The notes: generated by a model not told the origin, from the sequence alone. A stretch of 64,000 nt of DNA from Kaistia terrae (GCF_026344005.1 NZ_JAPKNH010000001.1:806001-870000), one strand, 5' to 3'; positions 48,385 to 59,296 are shown, counted from the stretch's first letter. A program made the numbers and translations.

Positions 48385-49329
48385 TTACCAGAAGCGCTTG
48401 GCAGTGCGGAATTCTTGCCAGAGCTTATCGAGCGCCGCCAGCTGAAACGCCTTGTCGCGGACCGTCCAGCCGGCGATGGCGCCGACCGCGCGCTGGCTGA
48501 TCGGCGAGGGATCGTCCGAAGCGATCCGGTTGAGGAGCTGTTGCGCCGCCCTCGCGTCGTTCAGCGAGCCGAGCACCGATTGCAGCGCGTTGATCCGCTT
48601 CTGGTAGCGCCGGATCCGGTTCGAACGCGGCCAGATCGGCTCGAGCCACTCGATCGTGTAGCGCAGTCTTTTGACCTCGATGCGCAATTCATGGCGCGCT
48701 TCGTCGGTGAGGTTTTGAAGCTGCTTGCCATGGTTCCTGAGCTGCCTGTCGGCGCGTGAAATCTCGCGCGTTGCCCTACGGCGAATGCCGCCGGCCAGTC
48801 GCTTCGAAATCACGCCGGCCTCACCGCGCCAGTGTTGCTGCGAGAGGGCGAGGGCGAGCCCCAGAAGCAGTTTTTGCGGCAAGGGACCGTCGAGAAGGAC
48901 GCGGACCCGACGGTAGCTGTCGTGGCGCGCGGTGGCGGCGGCTTCCGTCAGCGCGGCGACATCGGCGATGCCGGCCAGCCTGTCGATATGCGGGGCCAGC
49001 GTCTCCTCGATGAGAATATCCCAGTTGCGGCTTTCGCCGAGCGAATCGGAAAGCGCATGCGCGTCGCGCTTGAGATCGTCCAGCGCCTCCGTGTCGGCCC
49101 ACCGCGTGGAGAGCGCCAGAGCGGCGCGCAGGCGGCGAAGCGCGACGCGCAGCTCATGCACCGTCTCCGGCATCGGCCGGTCGAGCGCCGCACGCAAAGA
49201 ACCCACCAGGTCGACCTGGCTTTGCGACAGGACGAGGGTGATGGCGTCGTCGACTGTCATGCGGGACGTGAGAAGGCCCAGGGGAGGGACGGGAGCCTTG
49301 GCCCGGCTAGCGTTCTTTCGGTCGGACAT
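48385..49329 (-). CDS. CHAD-domain protein
   Basis: The 314-residue helical protein carries the CHAD polyphosphate-binding domain with conserved basic blocks VHELRVALRRLRAAL and HELRIEVKRLRYTIEWLEP, whose His, Arg and Lys residues bind polyphosphate. No CYTH domain is attached. A short N-terminal tail precedes the domain. The neighbours give no metabolic clue. Confidence 0.88.
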   Translation of the reverse strand: MSDRKNASRAKAPVPPLGLLTSRMTVDDAITLVLSQSQVDLVGSLRAALDRPMPETVHELRVALRRLRAALALSTRWADTEALDDLKRDAHALSDSLGESRNWDILIEETLAPHIDRLAGIADVAALTEAAATARHDSYRRVRVLLDGPLPQKLLLGLALALSQQHWRGEAGVISKRLAGGIRRRATREISRADRQLRNHGKQLQNLTDEARHELRIEVKRLRYTIEWLEPIWPRSNRIRRYQKRINALQSVLGSLNDARAAQQLLNRIASDDPSPISQRAVGAIAGWTVRDKAFQLAALDKLWQEFRTAKRFW

Positions 49330-49662
49330 GGTCTTGGCTCTTGTCGCTATTTTCTAAAACTCGGTCGTTCGCTTGGCCGCTGCAAATCGGCCGCCTGTCA
49401 CGGGTGGCCTGCGCGAAGCGTCTGAACTCGCATCTGTAGACCCATTTCACCGTTTCCCGGAAACGGCGCAATGCTCCAACACCTGGCGGGCGCGCGTTTT
49501 CTTCATGCGAACCGGTTTCCCACTTCGTTCCAAACGCTTGAGACCCATCCAGGCGGGCCTGAAAGGTCGCTAGAGCGGAGATCCATCTGCTTTGGAAAAT
49601 CGTTCTCCACCTCTCCCTCAGGGAGAGGTGGAAAGTAGGAATCGACCCAGATGGATCTTGCT
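49330..49662. other. 333-bp intergenic region holding two different repeats
   Basis: The region upstream of the CHAD gene and downstream of marC contains a RIME-like element (49436-49542) and an inverted copy of the 96-bp palindrome (49571-49665). The remaining ~100 bp next to the CHAD gene (49330-49435) should hold its promoter but shows no clear signal. Confidence 0.6.
49436..49542. repeat. Dispersed rhizobial-type palindromic element, copy 2
   Basis: This element is an inverted relative of 616-721. Shared segments include CATTTCACCGTTT, a GAAAC run, CGCGTTTTCTT, GCGAAC and CACTTCG. It is more diverged at its ends (GTAGAC instead of CTAGAG; GCTTGAG instead of GCTCTAG). Confidence 0.72.
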
Positions 49663-49665
49663 CTA
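49571..49665 (-). repeat. ~96-bp palindromic repeat, copy B
   Basis: This is the inverted copy of 10880-10975: its reverse complement keeps the arms, the internal GGTCGATTCCTACTTTCC and the central CTCCCT/AGGGAG palindrome. Its outer end (CTAG at 49662-49665) supplies the marC stop codon. Confidence 0.8.
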
Positions 49666-50319
49666 GCCGACGTGCATCGCTGCTCGGGCAATCTCGGTTA
49701 CGCCGTCAGCGACGAACTGCACGGCGAGCGCGGAGAGCAGGACGCCGAGAAGGCGCGTCAGCACGATCCGGCCGGTATTGCCGAGGAGCCGGTCAAGCGG
49801 GCCAGCGAGCAGGAAGACGAGCAGGCACGAGCCGATCAGCGCGGCGACAATGACCAGTAGGCCGACAAGGCCGAGCGTGCTTGGCGCCGAGGCCGCGATC
49901 AGGATGGTGGCGGAAATGGCGCCGGGGCCGGCGATCAGCGGGATGGCGAGCGGGAAGATCGCGAGGTGGTGGATATCGGCATGGTCCGGCACGATCTCCC
50001 CGTCGAGGGCCTTCTGGGCGTTGGCCATCTTGCGCTGGTCGCGGCGCTCGAACACCATTTCGAAGGCGATCCAGAACAGCATCAGGCCGCCGGCGATACG
50101 GAATGCCGCGAGCGATATGCCGAGGGAGGTCAGGAGCCCTTCGCCCACCACCGCGAAGGCGTAGAGGATGATGGTGGCGGTGACCGTGGCGCGGATCGCG
50201 ATCTGCCGGCGCTGGTCGCGGCTCATGCCGCGCGTGAGGCCGACGAAGATTGGCGCGAGGCCGATCGGGTCGATGGTGACGAAGAGCGTGATCAGCGCAT
50301 TCAGAAGATAGTCGAGCAC
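49663..50319 (-). CDS. MarC-family integral membrane protein
   Basis: The 218-residue protein has six hydrophobic segments and the MarC pattern LLNALITLFVTIDPIGLAPIFVGLTRGMS, ending FVADGVTEIARAAMHVG. The transport function of the family is not established; an earlier link to multiple antibiotic resistance was not upheld. The GTG at 50319 has AGAGGGG upstream and gives the normal length; the longer frame is Arg-rich and not homologous. The TAG stop lies at the edge of a palindromic repeat. Confidence 0.88.
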   Translation of the reverse strand: MLDYLLNALITLFVTIDPIGLAPIFVGLTRGMSRDQRRQIAIRATVTATIILYAFAVVGEGLLTSLGISLAAFRIAGGLMLFWIAFEMVFERRDQRKMANAQKALDGEIVPDHADIHHLAIFPLAIPLIAGPGAISATILIAASAPSTLGLVGLLVIVAALIGSCLLVFLLAGPLDRLLGNTGRIVLTRLLGVLLSALAVQFVADGVTEIARAAMHVG

Positions 50320-50607
50320 GCCTGGCCCCTCTGCTGGCGAGAAGGGCGCCATCGTGACAGGCGGCGCGGCGCTCCGCCAGTGCGTCCCTCGATGCGAAGA
50401 GGCCCTGCGGCGCTGGATTGGCGCCGGCGCGACGGCTCGTCGCCCGACGTTCGCGACGATCCGCCGGGCGGATGACGGAACGCTTGCGACAAAACGGCGT
50501 TTAGCGGCGAAAAGCGCCGTGAATCCTGCGGTTTTGGCGGGATTCCTTGATGCGGCCACATGCGGGCTCTATGATGGCTGTAGCAGAAACTGATTCCGGA
50601 AAATAAC

Positions 50608-53442
50608 TTGTCCGACACCCACGAGCCGCCGCGCCCCGATGAGCCGGGCGATGGTCGCCCATCCGATCACGAAACGATCTCCATCACCGATGAGATGAAG
50701 CGGAGCTATCTCGATTACGCGATGAGCGTGATCGTGAGCCGCGCGCTTCCGGACGCGCGCGACGGCCTCAAGCCGGTTCACCGCCGCATTCTCTATTCGA
50801 TGCACGAGAACGGCTACGACTGGAACAAGTCGTATCGCAAGTCGGCCCGCGTCGTCGGCGACGTGATCGGTAAGTACCATCCGCACGGCGACGCCTCGAT
50901 CTACTTCGCGTTGGTCCGCATGGCGCAGGATTTCTCCATGCGCGTCATGCTGGCAGACGGTCAGGGCAATTTCGGCTCGGTCGACGGCGATAGCCCGGCC
51001 GCCATGCGTTACACCGAAGTAAGGCTCAGCAAGGCGGCGCATTCGCTGCTGGACGATATCGACAAGGATACCGTCGACTTCCAGGATAACTACGATAGCT
51101 CGGAACGAGAGCCCGTCGTCCTGCCGGCGCGCTTCCCGAACCTGCTCGTCAACGGCGCCGGCGGCATCGCCGTCGGCATGGCCACCAACATTCCCTCGCA
51201 CAATCTCGGCGAGGTGATCGACGGTTGCATCGCCTATCTGGAAAATCCGGGCATCAGCATCGAAGAGCTGATCGAGATCATTCCGGGTCCCGACTTCCCG
51301 ACCGCCGGTTTGATCATCGGCCGCGCCGGCATCCGTTCGGCCTATCACGAAGGCCGCGGTTCCGTGCTGATGCGCGGTCGCGTGACGGTGGAGACGGTTC
51401 GCAAGGAGCGCGAGGCTCTCATTATTCATGAGATCCCGTACCAGGTGAACAAGGCGACGATGATCGAGAAGATCGCCGAACTCGTCCGCGACAAGCGGAT
51501 TGAGGGCATCTCCGACATCCGCGACGAGTCCGATCGCCTCGGCATGCGCGTCGTCATCGAGCTGAAGCGCGACGCCGTCGCCGATGTCGTGCTGAACCAG
51601 GTCTATCGTTATTCGCCGCTGCAGACGTCGTTTGGCGTCAACATGGTGGCGTTGACGGGCGGCAAGCCGCGGCTGATGAACCTGAAGGACCTGATTCAGG
51701 CCTTCGTCAATTTCCGCGAAGAAGTCGTCGCCCGGCGCACACGCTTCCTGCTCAACAAGGCGCGTGACCGTGCGCATGTGTTGGTCGGTCTCGGCATCGC
51801 CGTCGCCAATATCGACGAAGTCATCCACCTGATCCGCACCGCGCCCGATCCTTCGACGGCGCGCGAGCGGCTGATGGAACGGCACTGGCCGGCGGTCGAC
51901 ATCGCCCCCCTGGTTGCGCTGATCGACGATCCGCGCCACAGGCTGGCCGCGGACAATACCTACCAGCTGTCGGAAACGCAGGCGCGCGCGATCCTCGATC
52001 TGCGCCTGCAGCGCCTGACCGCCCTCGGCCGTGATGAAATCGCGGACGAGTTGAACAAGCTCGGCGCCGAAATCGCCGATTATCTCGAAATCCTGCGCTC
52101 GCGCGCCCGCATCGTCGCGATCATTCGCGATGAACTGGTTGCCGTTCGCGACGAGTTTGCTACCCCGCGCAAGACCGAGATCCTCGACGGCGGCATCGAC
52201 TTCGAGGATGAAGACCTCATCCAGCGCGAAGACATGGTCGTCACGGTCAGCCATGAGGGCTACATCAAGCGCGTGCCGCTGGTCACCTATCGGGCCCAGC
52301 ATCGCGGCGGCAAGGGCCGCTCCGGCATGGCGACGAAGGACGAGGATTTCGTCACCCGTCTGTTCGTGACGAACACCCACACGCCGGTGGTGTTCTTCTC
52401 GTCGCGCGGTATCGCCTACAAGATGAAGGTCTGGCGCCTGCCGCTGGCAGCGCCCCAGGCTCGCGGAAAGTTCCTGAACAATCTGATGCCGCTCCAGGAT
52501 GGCGAACGGATCACGTCGATCCTGCTGCTGCCCGAGGATGAAGAGCAGTGGGCAACGCTCGACGTCATGTTCGCGACGACGCGCGGCACGGTTCGTCGCA
52601 ACAAGCTGTCCGACTTCGTCCAGGTGAACCGCAATGGCAAGATCGCCATGAAGTTCGACGAGGAAGGCGACGCGATCGTCGACGTCCAGCTCTGCTCAGA
52701 GCATGACGACGTGCTGCTGACGACGGCGAACGGCCAGTGCATCCGTTTTGCGACCACCGACGTGCGCGTCTTCAAGGGCCGCGATTCGACCGGTGTGCGA
52801 GGTATCTCGCTGGCCGAAGGCGACCGCATCATCTCGATGGCGATCCTGCATCACTTCGACGCCAATGGCGACGAGCGCTCGGCCTATCTGAAGATGAGCC
52901 GCGCGGTGCGTGGCGAGGTCGAGGATGCGACGGTCATCGAGCACGATGCCGACGAGACGCCGGGCAATGAGTCGCTGCCACAGACCCGCTATGCGGAAAT
53001 GAGCGCGGCGGAGCAGTTCGTCCTCACCATCTCCGAGAACGGCTACGGCAAGCGGACCTCGTCCTTCGAGTACCGCATCACCGGACGCGGCGGTAAGGGC
53101 ATCGTCGCCATGGCCGTCAACGAGCGGAACGGGCAGCTGATTGCTTCCTTCCCGGTCGAGGACTCGGACCAGATCATGCTGGTAACCGATGCCGGCCAGA
53201 TGATCCGCATGCCGGTCGGCGGCGACAAGCCGATCCGCATCGTCGGTCGTGGCTCGCAGGGCGTCATCGTCTTCAACACGAACGACAAGGAAAAGGTCGT
53301 TTCGGTCGATCGCCTGACGGATGTCGAGGAAGACGAGCCCGACGCGGAAGTGCCGGCGGCCGGAACGGACGTTCCACCTGCGCCTGAAGCGCCAGACGCA
53401 CCGGAGGTGCCGCCTGCGCCGGAATCTCCGCTGGAAGGCTGA
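50608..53442 (+). CDS. gyrA: DNA gyrase subunit A
   Basis: GyrA cuts and rejoins DNA to introduce negative supercoils. The 944-residue protein has the topoisomerase IV/gyrase core with catalytic Tyr135 in [10 protein letters not shown] and the GyrA-box region [11 protein letters not shown]. The C-terminal beta-pinwheel repeats are followed by a Pro/Glu-rich tail. In the quinolone-contact region [17 protein letters not shown] the positions equivalent to E. coli Ser83 and Asp87 are Ala96 and Phe100. The start is TTG 50608. A terminator follows. Confidence 0.97.
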   Translation: MSDTHEPPRPDEPGDGRPSDHETISITDEMKRSYLDYAMSVIVSRALPDARDGLKPVHRRILYSMHENGYDWNKSYRKSARVVGDVIGKYHPHGDASIYFALVRMAQDFSMRVMLADGQGNFGSVDGDSPAAMRYTEVRLSKAAHSLLDDIDKDTVDFQDNYDSSEREPVVLPARFPNLLVNGAGGIAVGMATNIPSHNLGEVIDGCIAYLENPGISIEELIEIIPGPDFPTAGLIIGRAGIRSAYHEGRGSVLMRGRVTVETVRKEREALIIHEIPYQVNKATMIEKIAELVRDKRIEGISDIRDESDRLGMRVVIELKRDAVADVVLNQVYRYSPLQTSFGVNMVALTGGKPRLMNLKDLIQAFVNFREEVVARRTRFLLNKARDRAHVLVGLGIAVANIDEVIHLIRTAPDPSTARERLMERHWPAVDIAPLVALIDDPRHRLAADNTYQLSETQARAILDLRLQRLTALGRDEIADELNKLGAEIADYLEILRSRARIVAIIRDELVAVRDEFATPRKTEILDGGIDFEDEDLIQREDMVVTVSHEGYIKRVPLVTYRAQHRGGKGRSGMATKDEDFVTRLFVTNTHTPVVFFSSRGIAYKMKVWRLPLAAPQARGKFLNNLMPLQDGERITSILLLPEDEEQWATLDVMFATTRGTVRRNKLSDFVQVNRNGKIAMKFDEEGDAIVDVQLCSEHDDVLLTTANGQCIRFATTDVRVFKGRDSTGVRGISLAEGDRIISMAILHHFDANGDERSAYLKMSRAVRGEVEDATVIEHDADETPGNESLPQTRYAEMSAAEQFVLTISENGYGKRTSSFEYRITGRGGKGIVAMAVNERNGQLIASFPVEDSDQIMLVTDAGQMIRMPVGGDKPIRIVGRGSQGVIVFNTNDKEKVVSVDRLTDVEEDEPDAEVPAAGTDVPPAPEAPDAPEVPPAPESPLEG

Positions 53443-53461
53443 GAAGATCCTCAAAAAGAAG

Positions 53462-53493
53462 ACGCCGGCCTCAGGGGAAAGGCCGGCGTTTTC
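53462..53493 (+). terminator. Rho-independent terminator of gyrA
   Basis: ACGCCGGCC (53462-53470) pairs with GGCCGGCGT (53481-53489) around TCAGGGGAAA, followed by TTTTC and preceded by an A-rich stretch. It lies 19 bp after the gyrA stop. Confidence 0.85.
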
Positions 53494-53537
53494 ATGAGAT
53501 GGGTATGCTTGGAGGTCTTAAGGGTGAGGGGAAACCC

Positions 53538-53768
53538 TCAGTTCGCATCCGCGACGGGGATGCGCGTGATAACGGAATAGCCTTGCTGGTGATCGACGAC
53601 GGCTATCATGCGCGCGTCGGTATTGTCGGCGGTCGAAACCACCAGGCGATCAGCCTTCTTGGCTGCCGGAACATCCCTTTCGGAATAGACGGCGGCGCTA
53701 GCAAAGCCGACTGCGATGGTTGCTGCGGCGCAAGTTGCGAGAATGATGGTATGGAACCACGACGTCAT
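53538..53768 (-). CDS. Small secreted hypothetical protein
   Basis: The 76-residue protein has a signal peptide (TIILATCAAATIAVGFASAA) and a short mature part ending VVDHQQGYSVITRIPVADAN. GGAGGG precedes ATG 53768. I recognise no family. It is convergent with gyrA and divergent from coaD. Confidence 0.68.
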   Translation of the reverse strand: MTSWFHTIILATCAAATIAVGFASAAVYSERDVPAAKKADRLVVSTADNTDARMIAVVDHQQGYSVITRIPVADAN

Positions 53769-53971
53769 AGCTTGCCCTCCGTGTTCTGTTGCGCCGGAAT
53801 TTGTACGCAACATGAACTTTTGCCTATGAACCGCATCACAACTCGCCGTTCATTTGCTATTCATCTGGGAAGGCAATGCGCGTTTGGGAAGTTGGTTCCT
53901 TAAGGAAGTCCTATTCCCCTTCGTAAAGCTTGCGTGAGAATCCGAGAGCGTTCCGGGAGCGATATGTGATC

Positions 53972-54466
53972 ATGGCGAGCGTTGGACTGTATCCCGGCTC
54001 TTTCGACCCTCCGACCAGCGGCCATGTCGACATGTTTCGCGCGGCGCTGAAGGTCGTCGACAGGCTGGTCGTGGCGATCGGAGTCCATCCCGGCAAGACG
54101 CCGCTGTTCTCGTTCGAGGAGCGCGTTGCGCTGATCCGGGAGTTGGCAGAGGGCATTGACGGTGCAGCGAGCCGGATCGACGTGATCGCCTTTGACGGGC
54201 TGACGATCGACGCGGCGCGCGATTGCGGAGCTTCGGTGATGATACGCGGGCTTCGCGACGGCACCGATCTCGACTATGAGATGCAGCTTGCGGGCATGAA
54301 CGGCGCGATGGCGCCGGCGATTCAGACCGTGTTTCTGCCGGCAACGCCTGCGACGCGTCACATCACCGCGACGCTGGTGCGCCAGGTTGCCAAGATGGGC
54401 GGTGACGTATCCGCCTTTGTTCCGACAAGCGTTGCCCGAAAGCTGACACAAAAATTCAGTTCCTGA
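53972..54466 (+). CDS. coaD: phosphopantetheine adenylyltransferase
   Basis: CoaD performs the fourth step of coenzyme A synthesis, joining ATP and 4'-phosphopantetheine. The ~164-residue protein begins [26 protein letters not shown] with the T/SxGH nucleotide motif. It also contains [21 protein letters not shown] and [24 protein letters not shown] 53972 fits the family; GTG 53966, closer to GGGAG, is an alternative. Confidence 0.95.
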   Translation: MASVGLYPGSFDPPTSGHVDMFRAALKVVDRLVVAIGVHPGKTPLFSFEERVALIRELAEGIDGAASRIDVIAFDGLTIDAARDCGASVMIRGLRDGTDLDYEMQLAGMNGAMAPAIQTVFLPATPATRHITATLVRQVAKMGGDVSAFVPTSVARKLTQKFSS

Positions 54467-54509
54467 TGCCGTCGCAAAAGGCGGCGCCGTCTACCGACCG
54501 GAGAACTCA

Positions 54510-55058
<549 letters not shown>

Positions 55059-55110
55059 GTCGGCTCTCGCCGCGCCACCTTCCGGCGCGGCCCCTCAGAA
55101 GGAGATAACC

Positions 55111-55584
55111 GTGGCCGAAATCAAGGACCCGGAAAACACGCTCATCCTCGAGACCACCCAGGGCACGGCGACCATCGCCCTGCGCCCGGACCTCGCTCCG
55201 CTGCACGTTGCGCGGATCAAGGAACTGGCTCGCGAAGGTTTCTATGATGGCATCGTGTTCCATCGCGTGATCGACGGCTTCATGGCGCAGACCGGCGATC
55301 CGACCGGCACCGGCATGGGCGGTTCTGGCAAGAAGCTGAAGGCCGAATTCTCGCGCGAGCCGCACGTCCGCGGCACCGCCTCGATGGCCCGCTCGCAGGA
55401 TCCGAACTCCGGCGACAGCCAGTTCTTCCTTTGCTTCGGCGATGCCGGCTTCCTGAACGGTCAGTACACCGTCTGGGGCCAAGTCATTGAAGGCATGGAC
55501 AACATCGACAAGATCAAGCGCGGCGAGCCTGTCCAGAACCCGGACAAGATCGTCTCGATGAAGGTTGCCGCCGACGTCGCGTAA
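55111..55584 (+). CDS. Cytoplasmic peptidyl-prolyl cis-trans isomerase (cyclophilin)
   Basis: The 157-residue protein is the cyclophilin domain alone, with FHRVIDGFMAQTGDPTGTGMGGSGKK and SGDSQFFLCFGDAGFLNGQYTVWGQV. There is no signal peptide, so it stays in the cytoplasm. The GTG start has AAGGAG nine bases upstream, an excellent Shine-Dalgarno sequence; the longer frame overlapping the previous gene is not homologous. The pair arose by duplication. Confidence 0.94.
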   Translation: MAEIKDPENTLILETTQGTATIALRPDLAPLHVARIKELAREGFYDGIVFHRVIDGFMAQTGDPTGTGMGGSGKKLKAEFSREPHVRGTASMARSQDPNSGDSQFFLCFGDAGFLNGQYTVWGQVIEGMDNIDKIKRGEPVQNPDKIVSMKVAADVA

Positions 55585-55767
55585 GCCGTCGCGGTTCGCG
55601 GCCGGAATTCCCGGCTGCCATATCTGAAATGCAGCGCGTCCCGGCCATCGCCGGGGCGCGCTTTCTTGTAGTCGGGGGCCATGCCGCGTGCCGTCCGATT
55701 CAAACGCGGCGCTACCGTCTGGCCGATCCAACCCTCGCGCCAAACCGAATTTCACAGGATACGGATC

Positions 55768-56676
55768 ATGCTCGGCGTCTCGGTGGCGGGCTTTCCTCGT
55801 GCGCGGATCGAACCGCCGACGCTCATCGGCATCAGCGCGGTGCTGATGTGGAGCGCCACGATCGGCCTCTATCGCAATATTTCGGAGACGTTCGGCGCCG
55901 TCGGCGGCTCCGCGCTGATCTTTACCTTCAGCGGCATCGTCGCGACGCTCTATGGCGGGCGCGCCGCCTTTCGCGGCCATTCGCGCCTCTATCTGCTCGT
56001 CGGCGGCGCGATGTTCGTCACCTACGAGATCGCGCTGGCGCTTGCCGTCGGCCTTGCCCAGGACCGGGTCCAGACGGTCGAGGTCGGCATGATCAACTAT
56101 CTCTGGCCGAGCTTCACGATCGGGCTCGCCGTCCTGGTCGGGCAGGCGAGGGCGGATTTTCTGCTGATCCCGGGGATCCTGCTCTCGCTCGCCGGCGTGC
56201 TGCTGGCCTCGTCGGGCACCGGCATTTCCATCCATTCGATGCTCGGCAACATCGCCGGCAACCCGCTGCCCTATCTGCTGGCGCTGATCGCGGCGATCAC
56301 CTGGCCGCTCTACACGATCTTCACCCGCCGCCTGTCCGGCGGAAAGAGCGCGGTGCCGCCTTTCCTGCTGATGACGGCGGCGCTGCTGTGGATCCACTAT
56401 TTCACCAGCGACCAGCCGCCGCTGCACTTTGATATCCGTGGCCTTTCCATGGCCCTGCTGTTCGGCGTGCTGACGACGCTGGCCTATTCCGCCTGGACCT
56501 ATGGCGTCACCCACGGCAACCTCACCCTCATGGCGACGGCCTCCTACTTCACGCCGCTGCTGTCGGTGATGATCTCCAGCATCCTGCTCGACATGATGCC
56601 GGGTATGAATTTCTGGGGCGGGGCGCTGCTCGTGACCGGCGGTTCGCTCGTCTGCTGGTACGCCTCGCGTCAATAA
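55768..56676 (+). CDS. YddG-like aromatic amino acid exporter (DMT superfamily)
   Basis: The 302-residue inner-membrane protein has ten hydrophobic segments and resembles YddG in its start ([40 protein letters not shown]), the [15 protein letters not shown] motif and the C-terminal [19 protein letters not shown]. It probably exports aromatic amino acids or related compounds. AGGA precedes ATG 55768. It is between cyclophilins and queA on the same strand. Confidence 0.85.
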   Translation: MLGVSVAGFPRARIEPPTLIGISAVLMWSATIGLYRNISETFGAVGGSALIFTFSGIVATLYGGRAAFRGHSRLYLLVGGAMFVTYEIALALAVGLAQDRVQTVEVGMINYLWPSFTIGLAVLVGQARADFLLIPGILLSLAGVLLASSGTGISIHSMLGNIAGNPLPYLLALIAAITWPLYTIFTRRLSGGKSAVPPFLLMTAALLWIHYFTSDQPPLHFDIRGLSMALLFGVLTTLAYSAWTYGVTHGNLTLMATASYFTPLLSVMISSILLDMMPGMNFWGGALLVTGGSLVCWYASRQ

Positions 56677-56749
56677 GCCTTGCGGGCGGCTGTTGAGGTC
56701 GGGGCCTTCGCCCGCTAGGAAGGGCGCGCATCCGCAGCGGAATGAGAAC

Positions 56750-57838
56750 ATGCGCGTCGACCTTTTTGATTTCGATCTCCCCGAGGAGAACATTGCCCTG
56801 CGACCGGCCCGGCCGCGCGATAGCGCGCGCCTGCTCGTCGTTCGGCAGGATGCAGCCCTTGAGGACCGCATTGTCCGCGAGCTACCGGACATGCTGCGCC
56901 CCGGCGATGCGCTCGTCTTCAACGATACCAAGGTGATCCCGGCCCAGCTTTTCGGCGAGCGCGTGCGCGACGGCGTTTCGGCGCGGATCGGCGTGACACT
57001 GCATATGCGCGAGGCAGCCGACCGCTGGCGTGCCTTCGTCCGTCCGGCCAAGAAGCTGCAGCTTGGCGACCGCATCCAGTTTGGCGAAAGCGCCGATCGT
57101 GCCTGCCTGATCTCTGGCCTTGCCGCGACCGTGGCGGAAAAGGGCGAGGCCGGCGAAGTCGTGCTGGCCTTCGATCTTTCCGGCCCGGTTCTTGACGAGG
57201 CCATCGCCTCGGTCGGCCATATCCCGCTGCCGCCCTACATCGCCTCCAAGCGCGGCGAGGATGGCGAGGACAAGCTCGACTACCAGACGATCTATGCCCG
57301 CGAGGAGGGCGCCGTGGCGGCGCCGACGGCGGGCCTGCATTTCACGCCCGACCTGTTTGCCCGCCTGGATGCGTTGGGCGTCGAGCGGCATTTCGTGACG
57401 CTGCATGTTGGCGCCGGCACCTTCCTGCCGGTCAAGGCCGACGATACGGCGGAGCACAAGATGCATGCCGAGCGCGGCGAGGTCTCGCAGGCGACCGCCG
57501 ATGCGCTGAACGCCGTGCGCGCTCGTGGCGGCCGCGTCGTCGCGGTGGGCACCACATCGCTGCGCCTGCTCGAAAGCGCTGCCGGCGAAGACAACATCAT
57601 CCGGCCGTTCCACGGCCCCACCAGCATCTTCATCACGCCCGGCTATCGCTTCCGCGCGATCGACCTGCTGATGACCAATTTCCATTTGCCACGCTCGACG
57701 CTGTTCATGCTGGTTTCCGCCTTTGCCGGGCTGGAGACGATGCGGGCGGCCTATGAACATGCGATCGCCACCGGCTATCGCTTCTATTCCTATGGCGACG
57801 CGTCGCTGCTTTTCCCGTCGGAGTCGGGCGGCGGATAA
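56750..57838 (+). CDS. queA: tRNA preQ1(34) S-adenosylmethionine ribosyltransferase-isomerase QueA
   Basis: QueA adds an epoxy-cyclopentanediol unit from SAM to preQ1 in tRNA during queuosine synthesis. The 362-residue protein begins [20 protein letters not shown], a diagnostic start, and has [30 protein letters not shown] and [17 protein letters not shown]. It is next to tgt, which performs the preceding step, but a 126-bp palindromic repeat separates them. Confidence 0.96.
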   Translation: MRVDLFDFDLPEENIALRPARPRDSARLLVVRQDAALEDRIVRELPDMLRPGDALVFNDTKVIPAQLFGERVRDGVSARIGVTLHMREAADRWRAFVRPAKKLQLGDRIQFGESADRACLISGLAATVAEKGEAGEVVLAFDLSGPVLDEAIASVGHIPLPPYIASKRGEDGEDKLDYQTIYAREEGAVAAPTAGLHFTPDLFARLDALGVERHFVTLHVGAGTFLPVKADDTAEHKMHAERGEVSQATADALNAVRARGGRVVAVGTTSLRLLESAAGEDNIIRPFHGPTSIFITPGYRFRAIDLLMTNFHLPRSTLFMLVSAFAGLETMRAAYEHAIATGYRFYSYGDASLLFPSESGGG

Positions 57839-57845
57839 GACGTTT

Positions 57846-57971
57846 TTCACCTCTCCCTGAGGGAGAGGTCGACGGCGAAGCCAGCGGGTGAGGGTTTAGG
57901 AAACTCTCCGGATGCGCCGTAAACCCTCACCCGGCCCTGGCGGGCCGACCTCTCCCTCAGGGAGAGGTGAA
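57846..57971. repeat. Large inverted repeat between queA and tgt
   Basis: The left arm (57846-57898, starting TTCACCTCTCCCTGAGGGAG and ending GGGTGAGGGTTTA) pairs with the right arm (57920-57971, starting TAAACCCTCACCC and ending GGGAGAGGTGAA). Each arm also holds its own CTCTCCCT/AGGGAGAG palindrome. The right arm runs into the tgt ribosome binding site. It is related to 40848-40967. Confidence 0.82.
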
Positions 57972-57974
57972 GAG

Positions 57975-59117
57975 ATGCGAGACAGAATGACCGAGCAATT
58001 CACCTTCACCCTGCTCGCCAAGGACGGTATGGCGCGACGCGGCGAACTCTCGATGCCGCGCGGAAAAATCCGCACGCCCGCCTTCATGCCGGTCGGCACG
58101 GCCGGCACCGTCAAGGCGATGTATCCGGGCCAGGTGCGCGACCTTGGCGCGGACGTCATCCTCGGTAACACCTACCATCTGATGCTGCGTCCCGGCGCGG
58201 AGCGGGTGGCCAAGCTGGGTGGCCTGCATACCTTCGCCCAATGGCCGCATCCGATCCTCACCGATTCCGGCGGCTACCAGGTGATGTCGCTCTCCAAGCT
58301 GCGCAAGCTGAACGAGCGCGGCGTCACCTTCCAGAGCCATATTGACGGTCGTCGCTACGAGATGACGCCGGAGCGCTCCGTCGAGATCCAGGGCCTGCTC
58401 GGCAGCGATATCCAGATGCAGCTCGACGAGTGCGTCGGGCTGCCGAACCCGGAAAAGGAAATCGAGCGCGCGATGCAATTGTCGCTGCGCTGGGCCGAGC
58501 GCTCCAAGGCGGCGTTCGGCAACCAGCCCGGCAAGGCGATCTTCGGCATCGTTCAGGGCGGCGACAATCCGCGCCTGCGCGTCGAAAGCGCCGAGGCGCT
58601 GGCGGCGATGGACTTCAAGGGCTATTCGGTCGGCGGGCTTGCCGTTGGCGAGCCGCAGGAAGTCATGCTCGAAATGCTCTCGATCACCACCCCGGTGATG
58701 CCGGAGCTGAAGCCGCGCTATCTGATGGGCGTCGGCACGCCGGACGACATCATCGAGTCGGTCGCGCGTGGCATCGACATGTTTGACTGCGTCATGCCGA
58801 CCCGCGCCGGCCGCCACGGCCTGGCCTACACTCGCTTCGGCAAGGTGAGCTTGAAGAACGCTCGCCACGCGGAAGACCATCGCCCGCTCGACGAGGCGTC
58901 GGATTGCCCGGCGAGCCGCGATTACTCGCGCGCCTACCTGCACCACCTCTTCAAGTCGCAGGAGACGCTGGCGTCGATGCTTCTGACCTGGAACAACCTT
59001 GCCTACTACCAGAGCCTGATGGCCGGCATCCGCGCCTCTATCGATGAAGGCCGCTTCGAGGATTTCCGCCTGGCCACCAAGGAAGGCTGGGCGCGCGGCG
59101 ACATTCCGGCGCTGTAG
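57975..59117 (+). CDS. tgt: tRNA-guanine transglycosylase, zinc site apparently lost
   Basis: Tgt swaps guanine-34 for preQ1 in tRNAs. The 380-residue TIM-barrel protein has the catalytic residues: Asp97 in [12 protein letters not shown] and nucleophile Asp271 in [14 protein letters not shown]. The zinc-binding region, CxCxxC plus His in well-studied enzymes, reads [16 protein letters not shown] and [11 protein letters not shown], so three of four ligands are replaced. ATG 57975 is used (57987 is possible); its GAGAGGTGAAG ribosome binding site lies inside the upstream repeat. Confidence 0.93.
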   Translation: MRDRMTEQFTFTLLAKDGMARRGELSMPRGKIRTPAFMPVGTAGTVKAMYPGQVRDLGADVILGNTYHLMLRPGAERVAKLGGLHTFAQWPHPILTDSGGYQVMSLSKLRKLNERGVTFQSHIDGRRYEMTPERSVEIQGLLGSDIQMQLDECVGLPNPEKEIERAMQLSLRWAERSKAAFGNQPGKAIFGIVQGGDNPRLRVESAEALAAMDFKGYSVGGLAVGEPQEVMLEMLSITTPVMPELKPRYLMGVGTPDDIIESVARGIDMFDCVMPTRAGRHGLAYTRFGKVSLKNARHAEDHRPLDEASDCPASRDYSRAYLHHLFKSQETLASMLLTWNNLAYYQSLMAGIRASIDEGRFEDFRLATKEGWARGDIPAL

Positions 59118-59167
59118 AGGCCCGCTTTTGTTGAGGTCGGGGGTCGGTTTTCTGCGTACAACTCTGG

Positions 59168-59281
59168 CGTCATCCCGGACGTAGCGAAGCGGAGATCCGG
59201 GATCCATGCAGCGGTGGCTTTGGGAGGTTTGCGTGGCTCGGACCCCGGCTGTATGGATCCCGGGTCAAGCCCGGGATGACG
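59168..59281. repeat. Alphaproteobacterial palindromic repeat after tgt
   Basis: CGTCATCCCGG...ATCCGGGATCCAT at the left matches in reverse the right arm ATGGATCCCGGG...CCCGGGATGACG. The arms are about 30-40 bp and the left one has an 11-15 base insertion (CGTAGCGAAGCGGAG). This is a widespread intergenic element type in alphaproteobacteria; it lies between convergent tgt and the DUF4864 gene. Confidence 0.78.
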
Positions 59282-59296
59282 GCGAGGGGGGCGTCG

